Positions 1-5,358 of a stretch of 5,987 nt of DNA are shown here, in pieces; position 1 is the stretch's first letter; each line of letters starts with the position of its first letter. The position numbers and the translations under genes are program-made. The DNA is from Oscillibacter sp. (GTDB lineage: Bacteria > Bacillota > Clostridia > Oscillospirales > Oscillospiraceae), in the NCBI GenBank assembly GCA_020025415.1, contig JAHHSB010000084.1, positions 1 to 5,987 of the forward strand, given 5' to 3'. The notes under the pieces are model-generated. The model was not told the origin of the DNA, searched no databases, and was given only the letters and a program-made list of their open reading frames with translations.

Positions 1-571
1 GAAGGATTTTTCGTCGGCATCCGTGCGGATTGCCCGGGAGTGTCCGGGGATCGCCCTGCCGCTGCTGCCCCAGCTGATGCGGGATGGCAGATTTTGCAGC
101 AGCGTCATCTTATCGCCTCCCGGAGGAGGAAAGACCACGCTGCTGCGGGATCTGGTGCGCTGCTTATCGGACGGGCTGGGTCCGGTGCCGCCCTGCCGGG
201 TAGCGCTGGTGGACGAGCGCGGAGAGGTGGCGGTCCTTTACCGGGGGGAACCCCAGATGGATGTGGGAGGCCGGACGGACGTTCTGGACGGCTGCCCCAA
301 GGCGCTGGGCATTCCGGTGCTGCTGCGGGCCATGAACCCGGAGGTCATCGCCGTGGATGAGGTGACGGTCCAGGAGGATCTGGAGGCCATGACCATGGCG
401 GCCAACTGCGGCGTGAAGCTGCTGGCCACCATTCACGCTGCCAGCGTGGAGGAGCTTCAGCGCAAGCCGCTCTATGCCCGGCTGCTGGCCGCCGGTGTCT
501 TTGACTTGGCGGTGTGTATTCACCGCCGGGAGGGTGTGCGGACCTACAAAGTGGAGGAGCTGCCATGCTGA
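1..571 (+). CDS. spoIIIAA: SpoIIIAA, stage III sporulation ATPase (5' partial)
   Basis: C-terminal 189 residues of the secretion-type ATPase of the SpoIIIA-SpoIIQ complex; the frame is open from base 2, so the true start lies upstream (the B. subtilis protein is about 300 residues). It is thought to act on the mother-cell cytoplasmic face, powering the channel. Visible landmarks are the VRIARECPGIA segment (bases 23-55) typical of the family just before the P-loop, Walker A SPPGGGKTTLLRD (about 113-151), the VDERGE motif (209-226), the DVGGRTDVLDGCPKA stretch (about 260-304), Walker B PEVIAVDE (338-361) and the LLATIHA motif (about 419-439). The first Walker A residue is Ser instead of the usual Gly. 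The stop codon overlaps the spoIIIAB start by 7 bases. A GTG at base 23 is in frame but is an internal Val codon, because family-like sequence continues upstream of it. Identification is confident. Confidence 0.95.
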   Translation, partial: KDFSSASVRIARECPGIALPLLPQLMRDGRFCSSVILSPPGGGKTTLLRDLVRCLSDGLGPVPPCRVALVDERGEVAVLYRGEPQMDVGGRTDVLDGCPKALGIPVLLRAMNPEVIAVDEVTVQEDLEAMTMAANCGVKLLATIHAASVEELQRKPLYARLLAAGVFDLAVCIHRREGVRTYKVEELPC

Positions 572-1062
572 GACTTTTCGGCTGCGCCATGATCTTTAGC
601 GGCGGCGCGGCCGCCGCGGCCCTGCATGCACGAGCCAGTTTGCGGGAGGTGGAGGTCCTGGGGGCGATGTGCCATGTGCTGGGCTGCATGGAAAGCGAGA
701 TCCGGCTCAACCGAACGCCCTTGCCCCGTCTGCTGCTGAAGCTGAGCCTTCAAAGTGAGGGGGAACTGCGATACTTTTTGCAGACGGTGGGCAAGGAGGC
801 GGCGGGGGATCGTTTCACCGTTGCGCTCTGGCGGCAAGCCTGCGGGCAGCTGCCCCTGGGAAATTATGAGCGGGGATTGATGGAGGAATTGGGAGACAAG
901 CTCTCTGGGGATGAAGAAAGCCTTTGCCGGGCCCTTCACCTGACCCGGGAGCAGCTTTTGGCGGCCTATGACGAGCACAGGCGCACCCGGAGAGAAAAAG
1001 AACGGAGAAACGCGGCGGTGTGTCTGTCGGCCTCGGCATTTATCATGATCTTACTGCTGTGA
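565..1062 (+). CDS. spoIIIAB: SpoIIIAB, stage III sporulation protein AB
   Basis: 165-residue membrane protein; the B. subtilis homologue is about 171 residues and resembles the GspF platform protein of type II secretion, expected to contact the SpoIIIAA ATPase at the outer forespore membrane. It has a hydrophobic N-terminal segment (residues 3-20), a helical cytoplasmic domain carrying the family pattern LxxLESEIxxxxTPLP (here about residues 38-54, with ESEI at 43-46) and LGDKLSGDEESL (109-120), then a charged stretch (137-149) and a C-terminal membrane helix (150-165). The start at 565 was chosen because it gives the family's MLRLFG-type N-terminus and has a good Shine-Dalgarno GGAGGAG at 553-559, 5 bases upstream; an in-frame ATG at 514 lies deep inside spoIIIAA and has no support. 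It overlaps spoIIIAA by 7 bases. Confidence 0.94.
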   Translation: MLRLFGCAMIFSGGAAAAALHARASLREVEVLGAMCHVLGCMESEIRLNRTPLPRLLLKLSLQSEGELRYFLQTVGKEAAGDRFTVALWRQACGQLPLGNYERGLMEELGDKLSGDEESLCRALHLTREQLLAAYDEHRRTRREKERRNAAVCLSASAFIMILLL

Positions 1063-1075
1063 GGGTGAATAAAGG

Positions 1076-1270
1076 ATGGATGTGGATCTGATCTTTAAAA
1101 TCGCGGCCATTGGAATCCTGGTGGCTGTGCTCAATCAGCTTTTGACCCGTTCCGGCAGAGAGGAGCAGGCGCTGATGACAACGCTGGCGGGTCTGGTGGT
1201 GGTGTTGATGATCATGGTGCAGGAGATCAGCCGCTTGTTTGAGCTGATCAAGACGCTGTTCCAGTTTTAA
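1076..1270 (+). CDS. spoIIIAC: SpoIIIAC, small two-helix sporulation membrane protein
   Basis: 64-residue protein with two hydrophobic helices (about 5-22 and 30-48) separated by a short charged turn (RSGREEQ, 25-31), ending in an amphipathic tail. Size (about 68 residues in B. subtilis), the MDVDLIFKIAAIGI N-terminus and position between spoIIIAB and spoIIIAD identify it. SpoIIIAC and SpoIIIAD are related proteins thought to form part of the membrane base of the SpoIIIA complex; their precise role is not established. The ATG follows spoIIIAB by 13 bases. A GAGGGTG at 1061-1067 overlapping the spoIIIAB stop is the likely ribosome binding site. Confidence 0.94.
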   Translation: MDVDLIFKIAAIGILVAVLNQLLTRSGREEQALMTTLAGLVVVLMIMVQEISRLFELIKTLFQF

Positions 1271-1271
1271 G

Positions 1272-1661
1272 ATGGACACGCTGCTGCAGATCACGGCGGT
1301 GTGCGTGGTTTCGGCGCTGCTGATCGTCCTGCTCAAGCGGCTGCAGCCGGAAAACGCGCTGCTGATGACCCTGGCGGTCTCCCTGGCGGCATTCCTGCTT
1401 CTGGGGAGCTGTCTGGAAGAGGTATTGAAGTTCCTGGACGCCCTGGCCGAGAGCGCGGGGATTTCCGGGGAGCTGCTGGTCCCCTTGTACAAGGTGATGG
1501 GGATCGCGCTGGTGGTACGGATCGGCGGCAGCCTGTGCCGGGACGCCGGAGAGTCTGCTCTCTCGACGGTGATTGAAACAGCGGGGGCCGTCTGTGCCCT
1601 GTTGGCGGCGCTGCCGCTGTTTCAAACGGTATGGGAGCTGTTGGTGGAGCTGATGAAATGA
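1272..1661 (+). CDS. spoIIIAD: SpoIIIAD, sporulation membrane protein
   Basis: 129-residue polytopic membrane protein (B. subtilis homologue about 133 residues) with hydrophobic segments near residues 4-21, 29-47, 69-86 and 101-118. The N-terminal half resembles SpoIIIAC. The C-terminal half carries the SpoIIIAD signature CRDAGESALSTVIETAGAV (89-107), a conserved polar stretch inside a membrane protein and probably functionally important (inference). The start codon is one base after the spoIIIAC stop, and I see no Shine-Dalgarno sequence in the 25 bases before it, so translation is probably coupled to termination of spoIIIAC. It overlaps spoIIIAE by 4 bases (ATGA). Confidence 0.95.
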   Translation: MDTLLQITAVCVVSALLIVLLKRLQPENALLMTLAVSLAAFLLLGSCLEEVLKFLDALAESAGISGELLVPLYKVMGIALVVRIGGSLCRDAGESALSTVIETAGAVCALLAALPLFQTVWELLVELMK

Positions 1662-2737
1662 AACGAATCTGCATATTATCCCTGCTGGCGATCCTGGTGC
1701 TGACAGGCTTTGCCGCGGCGGCGGAGCTGCCGGAAGAGCTGGAAGACGCCCTGCCCCGGCAGACGGCCCGCCTTTTGGAGGACACGGATACCACCAACAG
1801 CTCCGCTCTTGGAACGGGGCTGCGGGGAATTCTGGGAAAAACCGCTGCCAAGGCCGGCGAGGTCATTCGGGAACGGATGAAAGGCGCGGTCTGCGTACTT
1901 CTGGTGGTACTGCTGTGCGGCGTCATCGACGGATTCCAGCAGGGCTTCGGCGGGGGAGAGCTACGGCTGCTGCCCATGGTGGGCGCCCTGTCCATTACGC
2001 TGCTGACAGCGGGGAGCCTGGACACGCTCATCGGCCTGGGGGCGGAGACGATCGAGCAGCTCAGCGTTTTTTCCAAGGCGCTGCTGCCGGTGCTGGCCGC
2101 CGCTACCGCTGCCAGCGGAGCGATGAGCACCGCCACCGTGCAGCAGGTGGCTACGGTGCTTTTTGTGGATGTACTGATTACCCTGATCGATCAGCTGCTG
2201 CTGCCCATGATCTATTTGTACATTGGGGCTTTGACAGCGGGCACCATGCTGCCGGACAACCGTCTGGCCGGAATCGCCGAGATGCTGAAAAAGGTGCTGA
2301 CCTGGCTTTTGAGCCTGGTACTGATGCTTTTCACCTTGTACTTATCCGTGGCCCATGTGATCTCCGGCACGGCGGACAGCGCTAAGATCAAGCTGACCAA
2401 GGCGGCCATCTCCGGCGCGGTGCCGGTGGTGGGCGGGATCATCTCGGAGGCGTCGGAAACGGTGCTGGCCGGGGCGGGACTGCTCAAAAGCTCCATCGGC
2501 CTGTTTGGGACGCTGGCCATTCTGGCCATCTGCGCCTATCCCTTTTTGCAGTTGGCGGTGCAGTACCTGCTCTATAAGCTGGCGGCGCTGCTGTGCGGCA
2601 CGGTGGGCTCCGGCAGCCTTGGAAAATTGATCGACGGCTTGGGAGGTGCGTTTGGTATGGTGCTGGGCATGACCGGTGCCTGTGCGCTGCTGATCCTGAT
2701 CTCGGTGTTGGCCTGTGTGGCGGCGGTGGTGCCATGA
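1658..2737 (+). CDS. spoIIIAE: SpoIIIAE, polytopic sporulation membrane protein
   Basis: 359-residue integral membrane protein, the largest component of the SpoIIIA complex and possibly its central transporter-like subunit (inference from topology; B. subtilis protein about 399 residues). It begins with a signal peptide: MKR, hydrophobic core 4-17, likely cleavage near GFAAAA-ELP (17-25). A soluble segment (about 23-75) is followed by hydrophobic blocks at about 76-93, 104-126, 138-156, 164-196, 211-235, 280-312 and 330-357. Landmarks include the LLPMVGALSITLLTAGSLDT region and ISGAVPVVGGIISEASETVL (251-270), a conserved Gly-rich polar loop. The start at 1658 is preferred over an in-frame ATG at 1631 because it places the signal peptide at the N-terminus, has GGTGGAG at 1643-1649 with 8-base spacing, and makes the usual ATGA overlap with spoIIIAD. 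It overlaps spoIIIAF by 4 bases. Confidence 0.95.
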   Translation: MKRICILSLLAILVLTGFAAAAELPEELEDALPRQTARLLEDTDTTNSSALGTGLRGILGKTAAKAGEVIRERMKGAVCVLLVVLLCGVIDGFQQGFGGGELRLLPMVGALSITLLTAGSLDTLIGLGAETIEQLSVFSKALLPVLAAATAASGAMSTATVQQVATVLFVDVLITLIDQLLLPMIYLYIGALTAGTMLPDNRLAGIAEMLKKVLTWLLSLVLMLFTLYLSVAHVISGTADSAKIKLTKAAISGAVPVVGGIISEASETVLAGAGLLKSSIGLFGTLAILAICAYPFLQLAVQYLLYKLAALLCGTVGSGSLGKLIDGLGGAFGMVLGMTGACALLILISVLACVAAVVP

Positions 2738-3207
2738 TAGAGTGGATTCGCAGTTGGCTGATCACGGTGGTGGGGGCGGCGCTGCTGATCTCCGGGGCGG
2801 AGAGTCTGCTGCCGGCGGGGACGCTGCGGCGGACCGTTTCCCTGATCGGCGGGTTGATTTTGATGCTGACCATGCTGCGCCCGCTGCTGGGTTTGGATCT
2901 TTCCGGCCTGGAACTGGATACAGAGCCCTACGCCCAGGAGATCCAGCAGCAGCTGGAGGAACTGGAAGAAGGACAGGATGAAGAATTGGCCAAGCGCATA
3001 AGGGAACAGACCGAGGCATATATATTGGAACAAGCCTCGTCCCTGGGACTTGTGTGTGAGGTGGAGGTCACGCTGCAGGAAAAAGACGGCGTGCCCTATC
3101 CCTATGGAGTGACGCTTTGGTGCGGGCGGTCCCAGGCATTGGCGGAAGTGATTGCACGGGATCTGGATATTCCGGATGAAAGGCAGGTTTGGAATGACGT
3201 GGGCTAA
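2734..3207 (+). CDS. spoIIIAF: SpoIIIAF, ring-building-fold sporulation protein
   Basis: 157-residue protein, shorter than the roughly 206 residues in B. subtilis. Two N-terminal membrane helices (about 5-24 and 33-53) are followed by a Glu/Gln-rich helix (66-100) and an alpha/beta domain (about 103-147: VCEVEVTLQEKDG, then PYGVTLWCG, then a helix ALAEVIARDLDIP). In B. subtilis the soluble part has a ring-building-motif fold like those of secretion-system ring proteins. The start overlaps the spoIIIAE stop (ATGA); no strong Shine-Dalgarno is visible, only GGTGGTG just upstream, so coupling is likely. The start gives the family's MIEWIRSWL N-terminus. An AT-rich patch at codons 88-99 with two rare ATA codons may hide an internal promoter (separate entry). 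It overlaps spoIIIAG by 14 bases. Confidence 0.93.
   Translation: MIEWIRSWLITVVGAALLISGAESLLPAGTLRRTVSLIGGLILMLTMLRPLLGLDLSGLELDTEPYAQEIQQQLEELEEGQDEELAKRIREQTEAYILEQASSLGLVCEVEVTLQEKDGVPYPYGVTLWCGRSQALAEVIARDLDIPDERQVWNDVG
2996..3024 (+). promoter_or_regulatory. Possible sigma-E-type internal promoter in spoIIIAF
   Basis: GCATAAG at 2996-3002 and CATATATA at 3017-3024, separated by 14 bases, partly fit the mother-cell sigma-E consensus (about KMATATT, 14-15 bases, CATACAMT): I count 5 of 7 and 5 of 8 matching positions. The site lies in an unusually AT-rich patch of a GC-rich gene, about 170 bases before the spoIIIAG start. From memory, the B. subtilis spoIIIA locus also has an internal promoter needed for its distal genes, which gives the site a plausible role. 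Degenerate matches of this kind arise by chance, so this is a weak call. Confidence 0.25.
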
Positions 3208-3730
3208 AAATACAGAATGGCTGAAAAAGTTCTGGAAGCGCTATCGGTATGTGGCGCTGGTGATTCTGGCCGGCGCATTCATCCTGCTGCTCCCCACAGG
3301 CTCTGGCGGATCCGGGGAGACGGAAGGAACGAAGCGGCCGGCGGCGGCCGAAACGGGCAGGACTTTGGAACAGACCGAAGAGCGGATGCAGCAGATCCTC
3401 TCCCGGATCGAGGGCGTGGGCCAGCTGGAACTGATGCTGACCGTGGAAAGCGGGACAGCCAACACCCTGGCGGAGGATACGGAGCTGACTTACAGCGGTG
3501 CTGCGGCCGCACCGGATGATTACTCCCGAAGATCGGAGACGGTCATCGTATCGGGAGACGGCGGCGACGAGCCGGTGGTTACGGGAACGGCGGCTCCGGT
3601 TTACCGGGGGGCGCTGGTGGTTTGCGAAGGAGGAAACGACGCGGCGGTAAGACTGGCGGTGATCCAGGCAGTATCCGCCCTGACGGGCTTAAGCTCAGAT
3701 CGGATTTCGGTGATTCAATGTCAATCGTAA
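3194..3730 (+). CDS. spoIIIAG: SpoIIIAG, channel ring protein
   Basis: 178-residue membrane-anchored protein. In B. subtilis SpoIIIAG (about 229 residues) forms a large ring in the space between the forespore membranes, through a ring-building-motif domain interrupted by an inserted beta region. Here a basic N-terminus is followed by one membrane helix (19-34), a Gly/Ala/Glu-rich linker (35-55), then helix TEERMQQILSRIEGVGQLELMLTVES (61-86), a variable insert (about 87-130) with TVIVSGDGGDEPVV, and the conserved end PVYRGALVVCEGGNDAAVRLAVIQAVSALTG followed by ISVI (135-174). The start at 3194 is preferred; an in-frame ATG at 3176 with AAAGG-like context would add six residues and cannot be excluded. 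It overlaps spoIIIAF by 14 bases. It ends 20 bases before spoIIIAH. Confidence 0.94.
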   Translation: MTWAKNTEWLKKFWKRYRYVALVILAGAFILLLPTGSGGSGETEGTKRPAAAETGRTLEQTEERMQQILSRIEGVGQLELMLTVESGTANTLAEDTELTYSGAAAAPDDYSRRSETVIVSGDGGDEPVVTGTAAPVYRGALVVCEGGNDAAVRLAVIQAVSALTGLSSDRISVIQCQS

Positions 3731-3733
3731 TTT

Positions 3734-3744
3734 GGAGGAGGAAG
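3734..3744 (+). promoter_or_regulatory. Strong ribosome binding site of spoIIIAH
   Basis: GGAGGAGGAAG lies 6 bases before the ATG at 3751 and is the strongest Shine-Dalgarno match in the operon. It fixes the spoIIIAH start and suggests independent, efficient translation of the last spoIIIA gene, in contrast to the coupled genes upstream. Confidence 0.85.
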
Positions 3745-3750
3745 ACTACC

Positions 3751-4308
3751 ATGCGGAAAAATTGGAAACGAAGAGCCGTAGTTGCCACGATGGCGGTGCT
3801 GGTCTGTGCGGCGATGTACTTAAACTGGAAGTACACCGATCAGGCCGCGGATGCCGGAGAGGAAGTGGACGGCAAGATCCTGGGACAGTCCACGCTGGTC
3901 TCCGGCGTCGATGAAAGCGCCCAGCTGACGGATGAGGATGCGGTCAACACCGGGGACGATTACTTTGCCTCCGCCCGCCTGACCCGCCAGCAGGCCCGGG
4001 ACAACGCTATCGCCTTGCTGCAGGAGGCGGCGGATGAGGAAGGAGCGGACTCCAGCGTCTGCAATCAGGCCTCCGAGGGGATCCAGGTGCTGGCTTCCTA
4101 CACCCTGACGGAGTCCCAGATCGAGAATCTGGTGACCGCCAAGGGATATGCGGACTGCGTGGCTTTCATGAGCGATGACAGCATCAGCGTGGTAGTGGCC
4201 GCGGGGAACGGTGAGCTTACCGAGGAGGACGTGGCCAAGATCATGGACATTACCCGCACGGAAACCGGGTATTCGGCATCTTCCATCAAGATCATGCCCG
4301 CAAATTAA
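3751..4308 (+). CDS. spoIIIAH: SpoIIIAH, SpoIIQ-interacting channel protein
   Basis: 185-residue membrane-anchored protein (B. subtilis about 218). By homology it sits in the outer forespore membrane and pairs with forespore SpoIIQ across the intermembrane space to form the channel. An Arg/Lys-rich N-terminus precedes one membrane helix (9-24, ending in MYLNWKY, typical of the family), then an acidic linker (30-68). The conserved ring-building-motif domain has helix DYFASARLTRQQARDNAIAL (70-89), the TESQIENLVTAKGYADCVAFM helix-strand (120-140), SISVVVAAG (144-152), helix ELTEEDVAKIMDI (155-167) and final strand SSIKIMP (177-183). The start at 3751 is set by the strong ribosome binding site 6 bases upstream; a longer in-frame reading back to 3622 lies inside spoIIIAG. 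No clear terminator follows. Confidence 0.95.
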   Translation: MRKNWKRRAVVATMAVLVCAAMYLNWKYTDQAADAGEEVDGKILGQSTLVSGVDESAQLTDEDAVNTGDDYFASARLTRQQARDNAIALLQEAADEEGADSSVCNQASEGIQVLASYTLTESQIENLVTAKGYADCVAFMSDDSISVVVAAGNGELTEEDVAKIMDITRTETGYSASSIKIMPAN

Positions 4309-4311
4309 CGG

Positions 4312-4340
4312 TTGTATTTTCAGCGCTTCTATGATAAAAT
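4312..4340 (+). promoter_or_regulatory. Sigma-A-type promoter candidate for asp23-nusB
   Basis: TTGTAT (4312-4317) and TAAAAT (4335-4340) are spaced by exactly 17 bases. The -10 matches TATAAT at five of six positions and is preceded by TG one base away (4332-4333), giving an extended -10. The -35 matches TTGACA at only three of six, which an extended -10 can compensate. The site lies in the AT-rich gap after spoIIIAH, the only long gap before a functionally unrelated gene set, with transcription predicted to begin near 4347. Confidence 0.6.
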
Positions 4341-4346
4341 ACTAAA

Positions 4347-4408
4347 ACACGAATGGATTCCAATCAGCACGCAGAGTGCAGATACTGCAGTAAGGAGCGC
4401 TTGAAATC
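4347..4408 (+). other. Predicted 5' leader of asp23-like gene
   Basis: About 60 bases between the predicted transcription start and the ATG at 4409. It contains the ribosome binding site AAGGAG (4392-4397, 11 bases before the ATG) and two short overlapping inverted repeats: GCAC/GTGC (4367-4370 with 4376-4379) and TGCAG/CTGCA (4377-4381 with 4385-4389), which cannot form together. The stems are only 4-5 base pairs, so a regulatory role is speculative. I recognise no riboswitch or coding sequence here. Confidence 0.35.
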
Positions 4409-4783
4409 ATGGGTGAAAGTAAAGAATATCTGACGCTGACAGAAGAGACCGGGAATATCCATATCTCGGAAGAAGTTGTGGCGGCCATTGTGGTGGGCGC
4501 TGTGCGGGATGTGGAAGGAATTTCCGGTATGATGAATACCGTGGGCGGCAACGTGGCGGACCTGATGGGCAAGAAAAACCAGGCCAAGGGCGTGCGCGGC
4601 GTCAAGATCAATATGACCGAGCCAGCCATGGTGCTGGATCTGTATGTGACGGTCCGCTATGGCTATGCCATTCCCGAGGTGGCGGAAAATACTCAGAAGG
4701 CGGTGGCCTCTGCGGTGGAGGCCATGACCGGCTGCTCTGTAGGAGAAGTCAATGTTCATGTGGGCGGCGTGACCATTGCCTAA
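4409..4783 (+). CDS. Asp23/Gls24 family protein (YqhY-like)
   Basis: 124-residue soluble protein of the Asp23/Gls24 (DUF322) family, close in size and context to B. subtilis YqhY, which also sits just upstream of nusB. Landmarks are GNIHISEEVVAAIVVGAVRDVEGI (15-38, the family's opening strand and helix), the Gly-rich turn NTVGGNVADLMG (43-54), GVKINMTEPAMVLDLYVTVRYGYAIPEVA (64-92) and the closing strand VGEVNVHVGGVTI (111-123). No signal peptide or membrane helix is seen, so it is cytoplasmic. Family members are linked to envelope stress (Asp23) and, for YqhY, to fatty-acid/acetyl-CoA carboxylase balance; the role here is unproven, especially as accBC is not adjacent. The start at 4409 is supported by AAGGAG at 4392-4397 and by the family N-terminus. 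It is followed after 29 bases by nusB and probably co-transcribed with it. Confidence 0.92.
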   Translation: MGESKEYLTLTEETGNIHISEEVVAAIVVGAVRDVEGISGMMNTVGGNVADLMGKKNQAKGVRGVKINMTEPAMVLDLYVTVRYGYAIPEVAENTQKAVASAVEAMTGCSVGEVNVHVGGVTIA

Positions 4784-4812
4784 GGTAAAGAGAGAAAAGG
4801 ACGTTTTGATTT

Positions 4813-5262
4813 ATGGTTCGGAGTACGGCGAGAGAGATTGCAATTCATCTGTCCTATGAGCTGAGCTTTATCAATCAGCCCATAGACCAAATGCTGGATC
4901 AGCGCCTGACGGCGGAGAGATTTCAGACTCTGGCGGAGGAGGATTCTCTGTATGCGGAGTTTCCCAACGCCAAGCAGGAGGCGTATATCCGCAGCCTGGT
5001 AAAGGGCGTGGCGGAGCACGGGGCCGAGCTGGATCAGTATATTGCCCGGTATTCCGTGGGCTGGGATTTTGCCCGGATTCCTCTGGTGGCCTCGGCGATC
5101 ATGCGGGTGGCCATGTATGAGATCCTCTATATGCCGGACATTCCCAACGGTGTTTCCATCAACGAGGCGGTGGAGATCGCCAAGAAGTACGAGACGCCGG
5201 AGACGGTAAAATTCATCAACGGGATCCTAGGCAGCTTTGTGCGCCGGGAGATTCCAAATTAA
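4813..5262 (+). CDS. nusB: NusB transcription antitermination factor
   Basis: 149-residue all-helical RNA-binding protein. With NusE (ribosomal S10) it binds boxA RNA and supports antitermination in rRNA operons. The N-terminal RSTAREIAIHLSYELSF (3-19) corresponds to the Arg-rich helix 1 of NusB (RxxARexALqxLY). The C-terminal half has WDFARIPLVASAIMRVAMYEILYMPDIP (84-111) and the signature VSINEAVEIAKKYETPETVKFINGILG (114-140), nearly textbook. The middle is about 15-20 residues longer than in B. subtilis NusB (residues about 25-55). The start at 4813 has AAAGGA at 4796-4801, 11 bases upstream. It ends 8 bases before a strong intrinsic terminator. In B. subtilis folD follows; here xseA does. 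Confidence 0.95.
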   Translation: MVRSTAREIAIHLSYELSFINQPIDQMLDQRLTAERFQTLAEEDSLYAEFPNAKQEAYIRSLVKGVAEHGAELDQYIARYSVGWDFARIPLVASAIMRVAMYEILYMPDIPNGVSINEAVEIAKKYETPETVKFINGILGSFVRREIPN

Positions 5263-5269
5263 GACCAGG

Positions 5270-5313
5270 ACAGAGCGGGACGCGGTGGCAGCCGCTGTCC
5301 GGCTCTGTTTTTT
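5270..5313 (+). terminator. Intrinsic terminator after nusB
   Basis: Stem-loop with ACAGAGC (5270-5276) pairing GCTCTGT (5302-5308), then one G-G mismatch, GGAC (5278-5281) with GTCC (5297-5300), one bulged T, and GCGG (5282-5285) with CCGC (5292-5295), around a 6-base loop (5286-5291). That is 15 base pairs, followed by six T (5308-5313). It lies 8 bases after the nusB stop. A second, weaker hairpin (CCCCC 5316-5320, GGGGG 5328-5332) follows directly without a T tract. Confidence 0.88.
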
Positions 5314-5358
5314 CTCCCCCGCCGGAAGGGGGAAGCGTGCTGACGAAAGAGGGGTTTG
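5314..5358 (+). promoter_or_regulatory. xseA upstream gap with ribosome binding site
   Basis: Forty-five bases between the nusB terminator and the xseA start. GAGGGG at 5349-5354 is the probable ribosome binding site, 4 bases before the ATG. The gap also contains a small C5/G5 hairpin (5316-5332). I see no convincing -35/-10 pair, so xseA expression may depend on terminator readthrough or a non-canonical promoter. Confidence 0.5.

Noticed and set aside
1333..2136. Long open frame on the minus strand opposite spoIIIAD/spoIIIAE (267 codons)
   Set aside because: It lies antisense to two well-recognised genes. Its Ser/Pro/Arg-rich product has no recognisable domain, as expected for the shadow of GC-rich coding sequence.
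2593..2733. Longer SpoIIIAF starting inside spoIIIAE
   Set aside because: The extra 47 residues are an out-of-frame reading of the SpoIIIAE C-terminus; the family N-terminus MIEWIRSWL begins at 2734.
3622..3750. Longer SpoIIIAH starting at an in-frame ATG inside spoIIIAG
   Set aside because: The extension is Arg/Gly-rich, lies within conserved SpoIIIAG coding sequence and lacks the strong ribosome binding site present before 3751.
4330..4335. TATGAT as the -10 box of the asp23 promoter
   Set aside because: It would leave only a 12-base spacer from TTGTAT. The overlapping TAAAAT at 4335-4340 gives 17 bases and an extended -10 TG.
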